This document shows positions 34,800 through 38,317 of a stretch of 38,317 bases of DNA, one piece after another; the first letter of the stretch is position 1; each line of letters opens with the position of its first letter. The stretch is taken from NCBI GenBank assembly GCA_937899725.1, contig CALCCA010000196.1, positions 1 to 38,317 on the forward strand, given 5' to 3'. The translations under genes were made by a program, and so were the position numbers. A model generated the notes under the pieces. The model saw nothing but the letters and a program-made list of their open reading frames with translations, was not told the origin of the DNA and did not search any database. This stretch comes from an uncultured Halomicronema sp. Lineage in GTDB: Bacteria > Cyanobacteriota > Cyanobacteriia > Phormidesmidales > Phormidesmidaceae.

Positions 34800-36611
34800 T
34801 CAGGGTGACGAGTTTTGCGAATCGGGCGGCAGCGAGGGGGGCCAAGCCTGCTGATGCACCGAGTCGGCATGCCCGAGTCGGTGCCAGAGTTCTTCAGCGA
34901 TGTGGGGTGCGAACGGGGCCAGCAGGGTGACCAGGAGGTGAATACTCTCGACATCGGTAGGGGAACTCAGACTGGTTGCTGCTTGCAGGGCCTGAGTGAG
35001 GGTCATCAGTGCTGCCCCAACCATATTGAGCGAATAGGGCTCCTCGCAGTTTTGGTGAATGGTGGCGATTGCCGTTTGCCTGACGCGTCGCAGGTCTGCC
35101 TCTGAGTAGTCATTTCCCGGCCCGCCGGCCCCACCGTCGGCAGCCGTCGCGTCGCTAATGAAATTCATCACCAGCTGCCAGACTTGCTGTAAAAATTCAT
35201 GCTGTCTGGCCAGATCATCCTCACACCATTGCAGCGGCTGTTCGGGTGGGGCGTTGAATAGCAGAAAAAGCCGCAGCGCATCAGCGCCATAGTCATCAAC
35301 GACTGTTTGAGGCGACACAGTGTTGGCTTTTGCTGGCGACATTGTCTCATCAGTGACGGTTAGGGGCAGGCCACTCTGCGGATCAGTCGGGTTTTGAGGA
35401 TCAGCAATATCGGCGGCTGAGAGATACTGCCTCGTTTCGGGATGGCGGTAAGTCACGTTTTGCACCGGGCCGACGGTCAGCAGATAGTCGAAGGGTTCAT
35501 CGAAAGTCAGCAAGCCGCGATCGCGCAGTGCCTTGGTCAAAAATCGGGCATAGCCAAGGTGCAGAGCCGTCTGATCGAGCGTCGTGACGTAAAGATCGAC
35601 GGGTAGCCATTTGTCGACCTGGGCAGGTGCAAAAACAGCGGTTTCATTACTGGCATCTGCAAACCGCAGAAAGTACCAAGACGAATCCAAAAAGGAATCC
35701 AGCGTGGCCGTTTCTCGCTCAGCAGAAAGCCCGCAGGTCGGACAGGGGACCTGACGCCAAGTCTCGAACTTAGTGAGCGGCGCAAGTTCTTGCCGGCCAA
35801 ACTTGACGGTCTCCGGCAGCACTACCGGCAGCTGTGCCTCTGGGACGGGCACGAGCCCACAGTTAGCACAATGCACTACAGGAATCGGCACACCCCAAAA
35901 ACGCTGCCGCGAGATCAGCCAGTTGGGCAGGTAGCGACTCCAGTTTTGCTGTATCCGGCACACTGGTTCGGGCCAACTGGGGCGTTGAGCCAAATCTTGC
36001 CGCAGCTCGTCGGCGTAGTCAGTCATCCTTAAAAACCACTGGCGCAGCAGCTGACGCTCGACCTTCGCGCCCGATCGCCGCGATCTCCCCTCACAATCAA
36101 CCTGTTCGTTCGCGAGCCCGATCTGCTCAGTGGGGTCCCAGTTCACCGTTGATGGTTGGGGGTAGGCCAGCTCCATTTCGAAAAGTTGAATAAAAATCCA
36201 CTGCGTCCATCGGTAGTAGTCCGGCGAGCACGTGGTTAATTCTCGCTGCCAGTCGTAGGAAAGCCCCAACTGCTCAAGCTGCGCTCGCATCTGCACGACG
36301 TTCTGGTTAATCCACTCGGCTGGATGACAACGGTGAGTGATCGCGGCTCGCTCGGCAGGCAAGCCAAAGGCATCCCAGCCCATCGGGTGTAGTACCCGAT
36401 AGCCCTGCCGGCGCCGCACGCGAGCGATCGCGTCGGTGATGACAGAGTTCCGCACATGACCGACGTGCAGGTGGCCAGAAAGATAGGGCAACATCGACAG
36501 GGCATAAAACTTGGGCTGGTTGGCATCCTCAGCGGTTGTATCCAGTCCTTGCTCAGCCCAGATCTGCTGCCACTTTGCCGCGATCTCTGCGGGCTTGTAT
36601 CGCTCCGCCAC
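34800..36611 (-). CDS. LeuRS paralog lacking editing domain, KMSKS and C-terminal domain
   Basis: A 603-residue protein from the GTG at 36611, chosen because an AGGAG and a leader homologous to that of leuS precede it; the open frame to 36788 is translated repeat DNA. It aligns residue for residue with the neighbouring LeuS over 1-224 (156 identical), keeping HVGH (49-52) and [10 protein letters not shown]. LeuS residues 225-426, the CP1 editing domain, are replaced by six residues (225-230). WLISRQRFWG and zinc cysteines 248, 251, 290 and 293 remain. KMSKS has become TMSPA (423-427); His543 of LeuS is Gln347; the motif GGIEH is TTLDQ; Phe41 is Leu. The C-terminal 69 residues of LeuS are replaced by a 14-residue tail. 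It should fold as a class I synthetase core but cannot edit and has lost both catalytic lysines of the KMSKS loop. The function is unknown; a decaying copy is possible but the frame is intact. Confidence 0.9.
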   Translation of the reverse strand: MAERYKPAEIAAKWQQIWAEQGLDTTAEDANQPKFYALSMLPYLSGHLHVGHVRNSVITDAIARVRRRQGYRVLHPMGWDAFGLPAERAAITHRCHPAEWINQNVVQMRAQLEQLGLSYDWQRELTTCSPDYYRWTQWIFIQLFEMELAYPQPSTVNWDPTEQIGLANEQVDCEGRSRRSGAKVERQLLRQWFLRMTDYADELRQDLAQRPSWPEPVCRIQQNWSRYLPNWLISRQRFWGVPIPVVHCANCGLVPVPEAQLPVVLPETVKFGRQELAPLTKFETWRQVPCPTCGLSAERETATLDSFLDSSWYFLRFADASNETAVFAPAQVDKWLPVDLYVTTLDQTALHLGYARFLTKALRDRGLLTFDEPFDYLLTVGPVQNVTYRHPETRQYLSAADIADPQNPTDPQSGLPLTVTDETMSPAKANTVSPQTVVDDYGADALRLFLLFNAPPEQPLQWCEDDLARQHEFLQQVWQLVMNFISDATAADGGAGGPGNDYSEADLRRVRQTAIATIHQNCEEPYSLNMVGAALMTLTQALQAATSLSSPTDVESIHLLVTLLAPFAPHIAEELWHRLGHADSVHQQAWPPSLPPDSQNSSP

Positions 36612-36655
36612 GTTCGAACTCCTACTTGGTAATTCGCTTATCTCAAGAATTCTAA
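36612..36655 (-). promoter_or_regulatory. Leader of the LeuRS paralog, homologous to the leuS leader
   Basis: A 44-bp segment matching 34741-34784 at 36 of 44 positions, with AGGAG before the GTG. The similarity ends just upstream, where a purine-rich repeat begins. Confidence 0.8.
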
Positions 36656-36662
36656 TCGGCAG

Positions 36663-36790
36663 GCAGAAGGCGGAGTGGAGGGTGGAGAGTAAAGAGTAGA
36701 GGGATAGAAGACAGAAGGCGGAATTAGGAACTCCGTCGGGTTCTGCCCTTCGCGCAGCAGACTTAAAACTCGACTCCCTACCCTCCACTC
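36663..36790. repeat. Purine-rich repeat with 11-bp inverted arms
   Basis: CAGAAGGCGGA occurs at 36664-36674 and again at 36712-36722. GAGTGGAGGGT (36673-36683) is complementary to 36780-36790. The rest is G/A-rich on the left and C/T-rich on the right, so the whole can fold back. It occupies the region upstream of the LeuRS paralog. The remaining bases to 37016 show no gene. Confidence 0.55.
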
Positions 36791-37016
36791 TCTACGCACC
36801 ACGCTCCCTTCCTTCCTCACTGTTGCGTTTTTCTAACAAGCTCCAAAGTTTGTTAAGCCAGCCTACCCATAAATAATTTTCTATCGTTTACTGGGGGAAG
36901 AAGCCAGGGATAGCGCGTGATGCTATCGCTAGGTTGCCATTAACTCCGCCGCCGTCGAGAAGCTGGCTAATCTGCTCGGCGGCTTTGTTTTAAGCAGTCC
37001 CTAATAGGTAAGCGAG

Positions 37017-37898
37017 ATGATTTCTTCAGACTTGATGCATCTCGAAGCACATCCCGACCGGCTAGATCGCAACCAGGTGCAGTTGGCCCTGGCGCTAGCT
37101 GACGAAGCGATGCTGCAATCTTTGCTGGTCGATTGTTCACCGGCGATCGCCCTGCCGCATCAAATTGGGCAGTTGCGCGTGGCGATTGGACCGCCACCTG
37201 ATAGTGAGCAACTCGACCACATCGACGCCGTGATTGAGTATGAGCACCTATGGTGCCTGCCGTCGGAGGGCGCTCCCTCAGAGACTGAGTTTTCGAGCAA
37301 GGAGTATCAGTCACTAACGCGCTGCCAGTCAGAGTTAAAAACTTTGGGTTGGCGGGTCAGTTTGTCGCAGGCGATCGCGTTGCTGCAGCACGGCGGCTTT
37401 CAAGAAGATCAGATTCAGCGGATTTTGCAACTGCCCTGGGAAGGTTGGCACCGCTCTTGGTGGGACACGCTGGAAGCACGGGGCACGCTGGGGTTGCCGT
37501 TTCAGCGATGGTTCCGTACTCGCTGTTATGGCGACGGCACCTACACCCTGCAATATCACGATCACTATTCTCAAGATGCGCCGCCTTGTTTTCGCGGCAT
37601 TTGGCAGCAGGTACCGCTGATGATTACCCACCGGGGCGGGCAGTTTGGCGAAACTCTCACCGGCTTGCGTAAAGCTCGCCACACGCTGGAGACTGATCGC
37701 TGCCTGTTGCTGGCGGATAACCTGACCGATTTAGAGGCTGAGGCTTACATGCGTCAGGGCATTAGCCTTTATTCCCCGCAGCAATCTTCACTCACTGAGC
37801 AATCGCTTTGCCAACGGTGCGATCGCACTCAATGCCCCATGAGCGATCGGCGCGATGCTCCTGTCGTCAATTGCAAAGCTTACGTTTCTCATCCCTGA
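37017..37898 (+). CDS. Conserved-looking hypothetical protein with four-cysteine tail
   Basis: A 293-residue protein with no domain I can name. Residues 1-100 look alpha/beta and acidic (EHLWCLPSEGAPSETEF). A central block is rich in Trp and His (LPWEGWHRSWWDTLEARGTL, then RCYGDGTYTLQYHDHYSQD). The C-terminus carries Cys265, Cys268, Cys273 and Cys286 (CQRCDRTQCPM, then VNCKAY), a C-x2-C-x4-C-x12-C pattern that could hold zinc or an Fe-S cluster. It has no signal peptide or membrane helix. It is divergent from the LeuRS paralog across about 400 bp. Composition and codon choice support a real gene. Confidence 0.8.
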   Translation: MISSDLMHLEAHPDRLDRNQVQLALALADEAMLQSLLVDCSPAIALPHQIGQLRVAIGPPPDSEQLDHIDAVIEYEHLWCLPSEGAPSETEFSSKEYQSLTRCQSELKTLGWRVSLSQAIALLQHGGFQEDQIQRILQLPWEGWHRSWWDTLEARGTLGLPFQRWFRTRCYGDGTYTLQYHDHYSQDAPPCFRGIWQQVPLMITHRGGQFGETLTGLRKARHTLETDRCLLLADNLTDLEAEAYMRQGISLYSPQQSSLTEQSLCQRCDRTQCPMSDRRDAPVVNCKAYVSHP

Positions 37899-37941
37899 AA
37901 CCTTCTCTAATTGCACTCAAAATCATTGTGAAGGGTGAACT

Positions 37942-38317
37942 ATGACCCAAGATGACTTGCAGCAATTAATTGATCAAGCGTTTGAAGAGGGTTGGATAGA
38001 ATTAAATCTATCAGAGCAAAACCTATCAGAACTCCCCTCGGAAATCAGCAAGCTGAATCAGCTTGAAGTCCTGATTTTGGGCTATGCTGACGACTATTTC
38101 TCAGGCATTGGTAACCAAATAAAAAAGCTACCGCTAGAAATTAGTCGCCTTAATTACCTGAAGGAGCTATATCTTATTGGCAACCAGCTAAGTGTCATGC
38201 CGCCAGAAATAATCCAACTGACCCAGCTACAGCGGCTTGAACTTAGTGCAAACAAACTCAATGTTTTGCCACTAGAAATTGGCCAACTCACCCAGCTAGA
38301 AGAACTCGACATCAGCA
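37942..38317 (+). CDS. Leucine-rich-repeat protein, partial (cut by window end)
   Basis: Only the first 125 residues are in the window. The start MTQDDLQQLIDQAFEEGWIELNLS is the usual opening of cyanobacterial LRR and Roco-like proteins, and is followed by at least four repeats of the L..LP.EI..L..L..L.L type, such as LSELPSEISKLNQLEVLIL and LNVLPLEIGQLTQLEELDI. Many such proteins continue into a Ras-like ROC GTPase and COR domain, which cannot be checked here. The gene starts 43 bp after the preceding hypothetical gene, and AAGGGTG precedes the ATG. Confidence 0.88.
   Translation, partial: MTQDDLQQLIDQAFEEGWIELNLSEQNLSELPSEISKLNQLEVLILGYADDYFSGIGNQIKKLPLEISRLNYLKELYLIGNQLSVMPPEIIQLTQLQRLELSANKLNVLPLEIGQLTQLEELDIS

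Noticed and set aside
34800-36611. LeuRS paralog as an assembly duplicate of leuS
   Set aside because: About 30% of aligned residues differ and a whole domain is absent, so it cannot be a duplicated contig of the same gene.
36612-36788. N-terminal extension of the LeuRS paralog by 59 residues
   Set aside because: The extension translates a purine/pyrimidine-rich repeat. The GTG at 36611 has a ribosome binding site and matches the leuS start.
1-38317. tRNA, rRNA, CRISPR arrays or transposase genes
   Set aside because: I scanned the intergenic regions for T-arm-like motifs, regularly spaced repeats and transposase frames, and found none that hold up.

Overview
The window looks like the chromosome of a cyanobacterium. 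It is dense in the HIP1 octamer GCGATCGC, and its first gene is a photosynthetic-type NDH-1 subunit NdhF. Many of the small families present (DUF29, WD40 repeats, leucine-rich repeats, 2TM proteins) are common in cyanobacteria. GC is moderate to high over most of the window. A filamentous Leptolyngbya-like lineage is a reasonable guess, but the sequence alone does not settle it. I saw no rRNA, tRNA, CRISPR array, intact transposase or phage gene.

Layout. 0-6.3 kb: ndhF (minus), three small uncertain ORFs, an orphan ATP-grasp ligase, an orphan HigA-like HTH protein with a clear terminator, and a divergent Ntn-type isoaspartyl peptidase/asparaginase. 6.3-13.5 kb: a SulP/STAS anion transporter with a strong hairpin terminator just upstream of its start; an HTH protein fused to a GrpE-like domain, with an operator-like palindrome upstream; a SpoIID/LytB protein; an OmpA-like envelope protein; and fmt. 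13.5-22.3 kb: an orphan osmoprotectant-type ABC permease, a DUF3298-like protein, a DUF29 protein, hemB, an amidase, a 2TM protein, a small HTH protein, a seven-blade WD40 protein and a PhzF-family isomerase. 22.5-30.4 kb: a LysR regulator divergent from a molybdenum hydroxylase operon. The operon holds a Tat-exported [2Fe-2S] subunit, an FAD/[4Fe-4S] subunit, a Moco subunit, an XdhC-type chaperone, a MocA-type cytidylyltransferase and a quinone-reductase-like MDR protein. It resembles E. coli paoABCD and includes the genes expected to make and insert its cofactor. 30.5-32 kb: a YdeI-like protein and a PIN-domain toxin-antitoxin pair.

The most notable part is 32.1-36.6 kb. A complete leucyl-tRNA synthetase gene (leuS, 858 aa) is preceded on the same strand, 59 bp away, by a diverged tandem paralog of 603 aa. 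The paralog is about 70% identical to LeuS over the first 224 residues and keeps an HVGH signature and the zinc-knuckle cysteines. It has lost the CP1 editing domain (202 residues replaced by 6) and the C-terminal domain. Its KMSKS motif reads TMSPA, and a conserved active-site His has become Gln. Both genes start with GTG behind homologous 44-bp leaders (36 of 44 bases identical), so the duplication included the ribosome binding site. An open 604-codon frame with changes concentrated at active-site loops suggests a repurposed synthetase-like protein rather than a second LeuRS.

The window ends with a cyanobacterial hypothetical protein with a four-cysteine tail, then the start of a leucine-rich-repeat protein cut by the window edge. 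Several intergenic spaces hold fold-back or low-complexity repeats (12.25-12.38, 20.07-20.19, 23.49-23.61 and 36.66-36.79 kb).
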